From: CALCNS01 sp964425745
Lineage (GTDB): Bacteria; Bacillota; JAAYKD01
Length of the DNA stretch: 64,000 nt
Assembly: GCA_964425745.1 (NCBI GenBank)
Contig: CAYRNW010000004.1
Coordinates: 75,151 to 139,150, forward strand
Reading direction: 5' to 3'
Every line of letters begins with the position of its first letter. The first letter of the stretch is position 1. The translations under genes were made by a program, and so were the position numbers. The notes beneath the pieces are model-generated. The model saw nothing but the letters and a program-made list of their open reading frames with translations, made no database searches and was not told the DNA's origin. Positions 41,602 to 49,613 of this stretch are shown here, piece by piece.

Positions 41602-44169
41602 TTACAGCAAATCTCCGGGTTCTTTTCGCGAGAATGCCACTGCCGGTAACCAAGATGCAAAAATTGCACTCCCTATACATAACAGGAAGGGTCCGAAAAT
41701 CAGGATTACCGCTTCGCTTGTATACCACAAAGTCTGACCTGAGGTTGTTTGTTGCAGTAGTGAAAGTCCAGTTGCCAATACTCCTGCTACTACAAAAGGA
41801 AAACCAGTACGCTTCATCAGTTGACGAATGATTTGTTTGGCAGTCGCACCCATGGTTCTTTGGATTCCGGTGTATTTGGAAATCTCGCGTGTTTTTACTA
41901 TGGTGAAAGCAAATAACCCGAAACAGGTTTGTAAAACTAGCATACCAATGAGAAACCATGAAGTCAGCATGACACTGTGCTGCATGTCCAGAGTACGCTG
42001 TAAATCAAACGAAGGTTCAATGACTTTTATATCGGGTGTCTCGCGGTATTTTTCACTGAGTTGCTCATGCAATTCCTGGATCCTACCGTAGTCACTATTC
42101 CTAATAATGAGTAGCGGTGCCACTTTGTTTTGCCAAAACGTGTCTTTGTTCTTTTCATCCGTGGCATAGATACTGAGTAATGGATAACCTAATTCGGGCC
42201 GCTCCATGTACTCACCCAGTGTGACAATTCCTACAATTCGTTTACTCTCTCTCGTCCCGTAGCTGGGGAATTGCATCACTTTCCCTAAAGCCTCTTCTGC
42301 TGAGCCAAACAATGTCTCTGCTAGTTCTTCCCCTACTGCAATTTCCTCGTATTCTTGTGGCCAATAACCCTGACTCACCAACAATCCTTGAGATTCTTGG
42401 TAATGACCGGCGGTGACCACCAAGTTGGTGGTAAATTGCATACCATCTACATAAAAACTAAATCTCGGATACGTTCCCTGCCAGCCTATACTCTCTTCTT
42501 CTACCCCTAGCCCGGTGAGTTTATATATGATTTCGCTGGGTAAATGATCTTCGTTTACCTTATGAATACTTTGAATTTGTATCATATCAAACTGAGAGGT
42601 TCGTAGTTTTGCTTCCAGTTTAGCTGTTTCCATAATGGTAGACCAGGTGCTTTGTTGTATGACGACAATCAATAAAAAGAAAGTCACAACACTAAGCTCG
42701 CGCCGGAAATCAATTTTACCCCATTGGAATCGTGATTTCCCTTTTATGGCATCAATCGGACTCTGACCCAAAACAAAGAACGAACAAATTACACTACTGA
42801 ACGGGGCGAAGCTCAAGGTGATGATTAGAAACGGAACGAGCGAACTGATTTGAAAGACATACCGGATGCCCAGAAAATGGTAGCACATATTTAGCACCAA
42901 CCACAACCCGGGTATGGATATGCAAGCCGCTCCTAACGAAAGGTTCAAATAGTTCTTAGCATACTCCAACTCGATTTGGTCGGTGCCCGAACCCATGGAA
43001 CGGCGAATAGCTATGGCCTTTCTTTCCTGATACAAATGCAACATAAGTAAAGAAGTAATGAGAAGCATGGAAATACCGACCATGGACATAAACAACTGAA
43101 TGAGAGGTTGCAATTCTTCGTTATCCATACCAATTTTAAGAGGTGGTATGAGTTCCACAGGGATTGAATAAACCTCACCTTGAAAGCGATCTTCAAAGGT
43201 ATCGAGGATCTTTCGCAGAGTTAATGAGATGTTCTCTTTTGAATCAATCTTAACCAGCAAGTAGTTATACGGTTCTGGGTTAAAAAATTCTCTGGCAAGG
43301 GTTTCTTCTTTGCTTCCTTCTATATAATAACCAACATGCTCATTGGAATTTCGTTTCACCCAAAATTCCTCCATAGTAACCAGCATCCTTGGTAAAGCAA
43401 AATGCAACCCAGCGTTGCTTCGGGCTATAAAATTTTGATCACTCGCATAGTCAAAGTAAACAAGCTCATCCCCAGGAAGCGGTTTCACCGGATTAGAGAT
43501 CCATTTTAAGGAGGACATGACGATTTGAGGATATTCTTTTTCGACTGATACCGGTGAATCTGGTTTGAAATTCAAAAACTCCACATATGTCCCTGCAAAA
43601 TCAAATCCTTTAGTGTCATAAATATTGTTCAGGGTTGATCCAATCTCCCATTGGTGAAGTTGAGATACAGCTGCACCTAAAACAGCCCAATTTTGGTCGA
43701 GTTCATCTGGTAAACGATCCGTCTCAGATGCCATCTGCATAATTCTGAAATAGCTGGGTTCAACAAATATCGAAGGAACAGATTTCCTGAAAACCATAGA
43801 ACCTGAAGAGGTTTCAATTCTCTTGTCTGGCTCATAGTGCATCAAATATTCGCGATTGTTGGCTACTAATGAAACTTCTTCCACATGATCAATTTCGAGA
43901 ACCAACTTTTTATCATCTGAGGAAAAAAACTCTACGGGTGTTACCTTGGAATTATAATTCCATCCAATGGCATACACTAAGGTCTGGTCTTCCTTTTTTT
44001 CGTTTTCTAATTGAACCTCAACCCCATTACTTAAGCTTGCGGCTGCCATGACACAAATCTCGAACAAGAGTATGCTTACAAGCAAAATCATCGTGATAAC
44101 TTTACTAATTGGCTCTTTTATCTTGAAACGATAAACCATTTGCTTAATCCTGGTTAGTTTCATCGGCAT
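41602..44169 (-). CDS. FtsX/MacB-like ABC permease (cassette 2)
   Basis: The 855-residue product has the same topology as the permease at 33971: one helix, a large outer domain, a central group of helices and a C-terminal three-helix FtsX unit. The central block around 42780-43000 is almost identical to copy 1, while the N-terminal outer domain is much less so. This hints that the outer domain adapts to a different client peptide. AAAGGTG precedes the ATG. The A3 lipoprotein gene is 18 bases upstream. Confidence 0.9.
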   Translation of the reverse strand: MPMKLTRIKQMVYRFKIKEPISKVITMILLVSILLFEICVMAAASLSNGVEVQLENEKKEDQTLVYAIGWNYNSKVTPVEFFSSDDKKLVLEIDHVEEVSLVANNREYLMHYEPDKRIETSSGSMVFRKSVPSIFVEPSYFRIMQMASETDRLPDELDQNWAVLGAAVSQLHQWEIGSTLNNIYDTKGFDFAGTYVEFLNFKPDSPVSVEKEYPQIVMSSLKWISNPVKPLPGDELVYFDYASDQNFIARSNAGLHFALPRMLVTMEEFWVKRNSNEHVGYYIEGSKEETLAREFFNPEPYNYLLVKIDSKENISLTLRKILDTFEDRFQGEVYSIPVELIPPLKIGMDNEELQPLIQLFMSMVGISMLLITSLLMLHLYQERKAIAIRRSMGSGTDQIELEYAKNYLNLSLGAACISIPGLWLVLNMCYHFLGIRYVFQISSLVPFLIITLSFAPFSSVICSFFVLGQSPIDAIKGKSRFQWGKIDFRRELSVVTFFLLIVVIQQSTWSTIMETAKLEAKLRTSQFDMIQIQSIHKVNEDHLPSEIIYKLTGLGVEEESIGWQGTYPRFSFYVDGMQFTTNLVVTAGHYQESQGLLVSQGYWPQEYEEIAVGEELAETLFGSAEEALGKVMQFPSYGTRESKRIVGIVTLGEYMERPELGYPLLSIYATDEKNKDTFWQNKVAPLLIIRNSDYGRIQELHEQLSEKYRETPDIKVIEPSFDLQRTLDMQHSVMLTSWFLIGMLVLQTCFGLFAFTIVKTREISKYTGIQRTMGATAKQIIRQLMKRTGFPFVVAGVLATGLSLLQQTTSGQTLWYTSEAVILIFGPFLLCIGSAIFASWLPAVAFSRKEPGDLL

Positions 44170-44186
44170 TGCAATTCACCTTTCTC

Positions 44187-45260
44187 TTAAGGTTGCCTTG
44201 TCTTCAGAACCTCGATAATCTGATGATACACATAGGTTGATTCATCTTCTATAGGAACTAACTTATTTTCGCAAGTCCATTGAGCTATCAATAGCCCGTT
44301 TGTATCTAGTAGATAGATAATACATTTGCTTGTCGCCTTATCCTTAGAAAAGCGATTTGTGATTTCGAGGTTCATATCCTCGTACCATGTGATGTTGTGC
44401 CATCTTTTTTTTAATGTTGTTAGAGCAGTTGGGTATTCTTCTACTAGTTTCTCCCAATCCTGATACATTCTTTCTCGTGATTCTGTTAATTCTATGTCAG
44501 GTCTCTGTTCAACTAGCTCTTTCAATAACGGGAAATAGCGATATGGGAAAAACGAGTTTACAACAGGCACGACACGATAAGGCTGCACAGATAATTCATC
44601 GATTAAGCGGTAGATTGGTTCTTCATTACCCCATATTTCAAATTCAATCAATAATGTAGGTTGATCTATTGTTAGAATGACTTTTTCATGGTCAATAGGC
44701 ATACTAAGCGGTAATTCTTCAACAGAGTAAGGGTTGTTTATTAGTAACTTGAAATACTCAAAATCAATACCCGGTTGAAGGTTCAACCATTGATCAACGA
44801 TGATGCCCTTAGATATTCTCCATAATTTTGGGTAATAAGATTCGCCAACCCGCTTATTCTTATATACCTTTTCGAGTTCGTTACTCTCAATTTTTCGTAA
44901 TGTTATATTAGATTGTTCAAGCAAATATTCATACAAATTGTGTGCTTCATCATCATTAGGAAGGTTTTCATAGAGAATAGTTAGTGACTTATCTGAAAAG
45001 GCGTTCGAAAATTCCTTCACCATTATGTTACTTGTTCCAAATTGAAAGGAATATGTTAACAAGATGAACTCATTATCGATTTCTTTTATGGGAAAACCAT
45101 CTCCCACCTTGGTACTAACGTGAGCTAGATTCGACAATTCTTCAGTTGTTAACGGCGATAAAACCATGCGTTTGATTCCAGATAGCTCATTTTGTTTTGT
45201 TTCAACCACTTCCTGAGACGAACAACCAATGATCAACACAAATATGCCTATATATAGCAA
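44187..45260 (-). CDS. Lipoprotein, diverged type A (cassette 2), start codon uncertain
   Basis: This is a distant relative of the type A lipoproteins (LSPLTTEE near the N-terminus matches LKPLSEEE of the others). The TTG start given here leaves a signal of 12 residues before the lipobox IIGC without any positive charge and without a ribosome site. The frame stays open upstream. An ATT at 45293, four bases after AGGAGGTGA, would add TKRSKFIK-type residues and make a normal lipoprotein signal. Rare AUU initiation, or a base change at that codon, is therefore likely. There is no CxxC in either half. It lies 35 to 68 bases after the type B gene. Confidence 0.7.
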   Translation of the reverse strand: MLYIGIFVLIIGCSSQEVVETKQNELSGIKRMVLSPLTTEELSNLAHVSTKVGDGFPIKEIDNEFILLTYSFQFGTSNIMVKEFSNAFSDKSLTILYENLPNDDEAHNLYEYLLEQSNITLRKIESNELEKVYKNKRVGESYYPKLWRISKGIIVDQWLNLQPGIDFEYFKLLINNPYSVEELPLSMPIDHEKVILTIDQPTLLIEFEIWGNEEPIYRLIDELSVQPYRVVPVVNSFFPYRYFPLLKELVEQRPDIELTESRERMYQDWEKLVEEYPTALTTLKKRWHNITWYEDMNLEITNRFSKDKATSKCIIYLLDTNGLLIAQWTCENKLVPIEDESTYVYHQIIEVLKTRQP

Positions 45261-45327
45261 AAGTAGTTTAATGAATTTTGACCTTTTCGTAATCTCACCT
45301 CCTGAAGACTTGTTATAATCCGTCTTG

Positions 45328-46422
45328 TTATTTAGCTAAATCTAACGGATTTTCATATCCTTCAAATAGATTCTTGCCTTCAGGATTTACCAAAGTAATC
45401 ACCCTAGCATGTTTTAAACAGCCATTCTCATCTGTGATTACCATGAAAGGATAACCAATTTCAACGAAATTCTTTTTCAAATCACCAAGGCTGTCCTTTA
45501 AAACAGTAAAGTCATCACCTAACAATTCAATATAAGCTTTAACCTTTTCGCGCATTCCCAAATCCCATTGTTGCATTTGTGTTAGGAGTTCCTCATCTAC
45601 TATAACTTGAGGGAAAGAATCCTTGAAATTTTCAATTGAGTCTGAATAGTATGAACTATCATCAATAATAATCGTCGGCTTTACTTTCCAATCAGATTGT
45701 TTTATCCATGGTATTATATCAGAACATATTGAGCACGTCGGTGATAAAAACAAATAGCATTGTTTACCATTTGTATTAAGCTCGATTTCATGGTCTGTTT
45801 CATCAAAAAGGCTCAAAATCGGAAATTTCTCTCCCTCAATAAATGATGATTTTGTAATGCCTATGTGTTTTTTTGAGCTCATGATTTCGTTAATCTCTGG
45901 CCAATCTTGAAATCTGATATTCGCTTTCTTATATTCTACAATTCCATCTTTAATATAGTAAATTGCAGGAAAAGAACCAATTGACCATTTATTCAACATA
46001 TTATCGTCATAATAAATTATTTCTGTATCTTCCGAAAGACCATTTATTATCTGATCTAACATTGAAGAATTTTCTTCCGTCCTTGCAGGGAGCAAAGAAG
46101 TAATGTCTTTGATTTCATTCTGGTAGCATAACTGTACTATCATTGTGGTAATCAAATCCAAAGTTCCATTCAAAACCAAAATATAGCCTTCATTAGATTT
46201 TTCCGGATAGAGTTCCTGGGTTTTTATTTTACCATTTAGCTCTTCTAGCAGACCATCAGTAAATTTTTTACTTGTAGCAACTAAAAACTCCTTATTATCA
46301 TAGCCACTTTTAACTTTAAGATCGTTAACTCTAAAATGACAGGCGCTTAGTAAAAAGCAAATCAATATCAAAATAAAAAAGGTTTTCGGTTTTTCACTTC
46401 TTCTTCTGTTTGCTCGCAACAC
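45328..46422 (-). CDS. Lipoprotein, type B with CxxC (cassette 2)
   Basis: This is the paralogue of the gene at 36584. The GTG start chosen follows AGAGGTGATTGAT, and the lipobox is LLSAC. The second half carries LSPTCSICSDIIPW with CSIC near residue 229 and then VKPTIIID; the first half has SIGSFPAIYYIKDG without cysteines. Length is 364 residues. As in cassette 1, one CxxC lipoprotein goes with each peptide. A role in oxidising or isomerising the peptide is inferred. The region is AT-richer than the operons around it. Confidence 0.75.
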   Translation of the reverse strand: MLRANRRRSEKPKTFFILILICFLLSACHFRVNDLKVKSGYDNKEFLVATSKKFTDGLLEELNGKIKTQELYPEKSNEGYILVLNGTLDLITTMIVQLCYQNEIKDITSLLPARTEENSSMLDQIINGLSEDTEIIYYDDNMLNKWSIGSFPAIYYIKDGIVEYKKANIRFQDWPEINEIMSSKKHIGITKSSFIEGEKFPILSLFDETDHEIELNTNGKQCYLFLSPTCSICSDIIPWIKQSDWKVKPTIIIDDSSYYSDSIENFKDSFPQVIVDEELLTQMQQWDLGMREKVKAYIELLGDDFTVLKDSLGDLKKNFVEIGYPFMVITDENGCLKHARVITLVNPEGKNLFEGYENPLDLAK

Positions 46423-46446
46423 ATCAATCACCTCTAATTGCCCAAC

Positions 46447-47613
46447 TTATTTCAACTCAGTTATTGCTTGCTCCAAAATAGTCAGCATTTCATATCTGTC
46501 TTCTTGATTCCCCAAAGTCATGCGGCACTGCCAGTCTTTAACCAAGATACTTTTTGCATTGAACAGGTAGAACGAATAAAGCATAACTCCACGGTCCTCT
46601 CCTTTCATCAACGAGTAATGCAGAATCTGTAAAGAATTCAGCCTACGTATCATTTCGTGATTTTGATCTTCATATATCTTCAACTCGGGATATAGTTTCA
46701 TTATATTGTTGATGTTACTTAGTTCAACTGATGTTTGGTTTTTCATACTTTCAATATATTTCCATTCAATTCTATCTTCAGCATCATAAGACGATGCTAA
46801 AGCTTCTAAAAGCACAGGATAACGAGTGCGAATATCTGTTGTCTTAAGCACCAGAAATATCTGCACCTTGTTCTGAAAATAGTCTAAGAAGGTTTGTAGC
46901 AATGCATTTGAATTCTCAAATGACCAAAGAATAAGCAGAGTTGGCCGGTCTATTTGAACCAGTTCTCTCTCTTGACCTCGTGCCTGAACCAAATATAATT
47001 TTTGCAAGGGTTGTCCAACTTGAATCGGCGAAATCATGGAATCATCGTTTGTGAAGTGCTCATATATATCTGCATATTGACCGACTACATAATAAAGATA
47101 TTGATTTTGGATAATACCCTTCTCTATTTGCCAAACTGCTGGATGATAGTATTTTTCAATTTCAATATAATCTTCATCAAAACCCAAACTAATCAAACCA
47201 TTTCTATCAATCTTAACAATCTCAACATTTGTTGGGAGTTGAATCTTATCAAAGAATGAATTAGAAGCAGGAGATACTAATCCGGCAATTAAGATAGTTA
47301 TTGGGGCTAAATCAGATAGTTGCAAAAGTTCACGCATACATAACTCTTCATAGAGATTTGGTCCCCCTGTAGTAAGTATTATATACCCATCTGTTAAGCC
47401 CTTAATTGGAAACTCGCTGTTTACTACTGTGTCAATGTATTGATGCTGTTTTACTCTTTCTTCTTGCGATAAAGGTTTTAAGACACTCCATAATTTCGGT
47501 TCCTCAATGTTCTCCTTAGGTGTCACATTTTTCATTGATTGACACCCACTGAGTAATACTATTAAGAACACTATTAGTGTGACGAAAGCATTGTTATAGA
47601 TGGAGTGCTTCAT
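46447..47613 (-). CDS. Lipoprotein, type A (third copy, next to peptide 2)
   Basis: This 388-residue lipoprotein (lipobox LLSGC) is again of the A family, closest in pattern to the gene at 40413: EPKLWSVLKPLSQEE, then two thioredoxin-like halves without CxxC (LWSFENS at the active-site place). It lies directly after peptide gene 2 and ends 25 bases before the GTG of the type B gene. GGAGATGATAATGAA precedes the ATG. Cassette 2 thus holds three A-type proteins against one in cassette 1. Confidence 0.75.
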   Translation of the reverse strand: MKHSIYNNAFVTLIVFLIVLLSGCQSMKNVTPKENIEEPKLWSVLKPLSQEERVKQHQYIDTVVNSEFPIKGLTDGYIILTTGGPNLYEELCMRELLQLSDLAPITILIAGLVSPASNSFFDKIQLPTNVEIVKIDRNGLISLGFDEDYIEIEKYYHPAVWQIEKGIIQNQYLYYVVGQYADIYEHFTNDDSMISPIQVGQPLQKLYLVQARGQERELVQIDRPTLLILWSFENSNALLQTFLDYFQNKVQIFLVLKTTDIRTRYPVLLEALASSYDAEDRIEWKYIESMKNQTSVELSNINNIMKLYPELKIYEDQNHEMIRRLNSLQILHYSLMKGEDRGVMLYSFYLFNAKSILVKDWQCRMTLGNQEDRYEMLTILEQAITELK

Positions 47614-47692
47614 TTCATTATCATCTCCAATTCTCGAGAATAAGTAATTCGCTTTATGTATATAATGACTAATTTACGCACGTTAGGTTTGT

Positions 47693-47706
47693 ATAGCCAT
47701 GCTGGA
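47693..47706. repeat. Inverted repeat arm, 3' side of peptide gene 2
   Basis: ATAGCCATGCTGGA here is the perfect inverse of 48015-48028. It lies 7 bases beyond the peptide stop codon. Confidence 0.85.
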
Positions 47707-47713
47707 GATTATA

Positions 47714-47992
47714 CTACCTACTCGGCAATTCCATACCTTTTATCCAACCACAAGGTACTGGTCTATATGTGCAGTATCTGTTTACCTCAACATAGTTTTG
47801 ATAAACTACAGCTAGATCAGGAGTGTAAGGTTCATATGAGCACCACCCGCAAAGTGTACATACACAATAGGTGTTATCGGCATTACAATCTACTACATCA
47901 GCAATGGCGCACATTGGATTGGCAAGAGCAAAAGACGAAAATAGTGTGGACAACAATCCAAACAACATTATTATAATCAAATATTTTTTCAT
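47714..47992 (-). CDS. Secreted eight-cysteine peptide 2
   Basis: The start MKKYLI follows AAAGGAGAAAAG. The signal peptide ends near residue 24 (FALA). The mature part of about 68 residues has Cys at 28, 36, 43, 45, 48, 51, 74 and 81. The last six have the same spacing as in peptide 1 except for one residue, and the end CTYRPVPCGW matches CAYYPVPCGY. Conserved aromatic residues and the PDL motif between the cysteine groups suggest one fold. The gene lies 180 bases after the thioredoxin-CcdA gene. No known family was recognised. Confidence 0.8.
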   Translation of the reverse strand: MKKYLIIIMLFGLLSTLFSSFALANPMCAIADVVDCNADNTYCVCTLCGWCSYEPYTPDLAVVYQNYVEVNRYCTYRPVPCGWIKGMELPSR

Positions 47993-48014
47993 TTTCTTTT
48001 CTCCTTTTATTAAA

Positions 48015-48068
48015 TCCAGCATGGCTATCTATCAATGCTGGTGAAATACCTAAAGTTAACTCCAGCAT
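48015..48068 (-). promoter_or_regulatory. Leader of peptide gene 2 with competing pairing arms
   Basis: On the minus strand three short arms follow each other: ATGCTGG (48062-48068), CCAGCAT (48035-48041) and ATGCTGG (48016-48022). The middle arm can pair with either outer arm. The last arm lies within 48015-48028, the 5' member of the inverted repeat around the peptide gene, and ends 22 bases before the start codon. A regulatory role is an inference. Confidence 0.5.
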
Positions 48069-48172
48069 ATCAAGCGAAAAACTTATTCACCAGGTTTTCC
48101 TCACATAAACCCAACATACTTTAGTGAGTAAGGATACTATGCTATTATACGAACTCTATATTTAACCGTTAT

Positions 48173-49225
48173 TTAGTTAAATAAGCCGAACAATCCAGTA
48201 ACGAAAAGATAAAACCCCAGGCTCAGTGTAATTGCACGAGCAAAAGTGTTAAGATATTGGTTTTTGAGCTGGCCTTGCACAATCAGTGCGTTTTTACCAA
48301 AAAACATTAACAGAATAATCAAAACCATGGGTAATGCAAAGGCTGCGTTATATAAAACAAGGCGCCATAAATAACCTGTTGTATCTTTCGTAGATATGTA
48401 ATATATGGTTGGTAGGTAGATTTGACCTGTACAGATAAATTCAAACATTGAACTACATAAGCCGATAATAAACACGGACAGCAGCCCAATACTTCTTGCT
48501 CTCAAATTGCCAATCACTTTACCTAATTTCAGCTTGACTTTATTCCCTTTTCCCTGATTACTTCCAATAGAAGATATCACTAAGAGTAACCCCATCAAAA
48601 TATAAATGAATGGTGCTGCAACACGCAGGAAGTCAAATCTCACAACTAATTGTCCTAATCCAATACCCAATAGGAAATAAACAGATGTCACTCCGAAAAC
48701 AAATACGAGCCCACATTGTAATAATCTATCTCTGTCTTTGTTGGCTATAATCGCTAACAATATCAACAACACATTGAGAGTGCATGGATTTAAGCCATCA
48801 GAAAGACCTGCCACAAAAACCCCCCATTCAGTCAAGGAGCTTACTGTTACACTATCTTTTGAGGATCCCCCCGATAGAAATGCTTTGAGGCTATCTTCAT
48901 CCGAAAATCCGATTTGAGCATTATCCCCATAAAAGAATGCAGGGACTTGACCAGCCAGCGATGGCGCTTTATCGCAATCAACCAATAATTGCATCATGAG
49001 AGATAAACTTCCGGGATCTTGAATATTATATTTTTCAACCGCAAGACCGTCTGCTTCGAGCTTTTCAACTATTGGCTCTGCCTGCTGGCAACTGCTACAG
49101 TAGGGTGAATAGAAGAAAAATAGTGTTGTTTCTTCCTTTGCATTACCCTGAGCTTTGCTAAAAATCAGTGGAGAAAAGGTGCTGCATAAAATCAAGCAAA
49201 GAAAAAATACTTTGAACCTTCTCAC
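48173..49225 (-). CDS. Thioredoxin-CcdA fusion, transmembrane thiol-disulfide electron carrier
   Basis: A signal peptide is followed by a thioredoxin domain outside the membrane with CSSC at residues 43-46 and a cis-Pro site (QVPAFF near residue 92). Six membrane helices of the CcdA/DsbD type come next, each redox Cys in its family motif: LNPCTLN in helix 1 and EFICTGQIYLP in helix 4. Length is 350 residues. Such proteins carry electrons from cytosolic thioredoxin to extracellular thiols. Here it is placed to keep the CxxC lipoproteins or the peptides in the right redox state. It starts with GTG after AGGAGGGAAG. Confidence 0.9.
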   Translation of the reverse strand: MRRFKVFFLCLILCSTFSPLIFSKAQGNAKEETTLFFFYSPYCSSCQQAEPIVEKLEADGLAVEKYNIQDPGSLSLMMQLLVDCDKAPSLAGQVPAFFYGDNAQIGFSDEDSLKAFLSGGSSKDSVTVSSLTEWGVFVAGLSDGLNPCTLNVLLILLAIIANKDRDRLLQCGLVFVFGVTSVYFLLGIGLGQLVVRFDFLRVAAPFIYILMGLLLVISSIGSNQGKGNKVKLKLGKVIGNLRARSIGLLSVFIIGLCSSMFEFICTGQIYLPTIYYISTKDTTGYLWRLVLYNAAFALPMVLIILLMFFGKNALIVQGQLKNQYLNTFARAITLSLGFYLFVTGLFGLFN

Positions 49226-49301
49226 ATTCTTCCCTCCTAAACAGAAGCCAAAATAATTTTAATTCATCAAATAGCATTTGCATAAAATCAAATCTACTAT
49301 A

Positions 49302-49329
49302 ATTATATGCCTGTTCAAAATGGTTTCAA
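49302..49329 (-). promoter_or_regulatory. Candidate promoter of the thioredoxin-CcdA / peptide 2 operon
   Basis: TTGAAA (49324-49329) and TATAAT (49302-49307) are 16 bases apart on the minus strand, about 77 bases before the GTG start. Confidence 0.65.
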
Positions 49330-49369
49330 TAGTAAGATGTTACTAATTGAGTAGTAACATCTTACTATT
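49328..49369. terminator. Perfect 18-bp hairpin between the two units
   Basis: Arms 49328-49345 and 49352-49369 pair perfectly around a 6-base loop, after the 65-residue protein gene and touching the -35 box of the next promoter. It has no long T run. It may separate the permease 3 unit from the peptide 2 operon or serve as an operator. Confidence 0.65.
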
Positions 49370-49396
49370 TCTACACTAAACGAGTCTAACTTGGGG

Positions 49397-49594
49397 TTAC
49401 TTCTTCATCTTACCCGCTATGAGCGAGGCCACATATACCACTCCGGCTAAGACAATAAGTGGAATCATGACATAAGCAGAGGTTACCTTAAAAAACACAT
49501 TAACAATGAGAATGACCAAAAGGATGACAAGCACCAGTCCTGTTAGTTTTTCCTGCAAGGGCGAGAAACGGTAAGGATGTCTGGGTTCTGGCAT
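49397..49594 (-). CDS. Small membrane protein, two helices
   Basis: This 65-residue protein has helices at about 17-36 and 41-60, with a basic C-terminal GKMKK. AAGGAGG precedes the ATG. It follows permease 3 by 19 bases and is probably co-translated with it. No family was recognised; an accessory or immunity-type role is a guess from its position. Confidence 0.75.
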   Translation of the reverse strand: MPEPRHPYRFSPLQEKLTGLVLVILLVILIVNVFFKVTSAYVMIPLIVLAGVVYVASLIAGKMKK

Positions 49595-49613
49595 TGAAAA
49601 AACCTCCTTCTTT

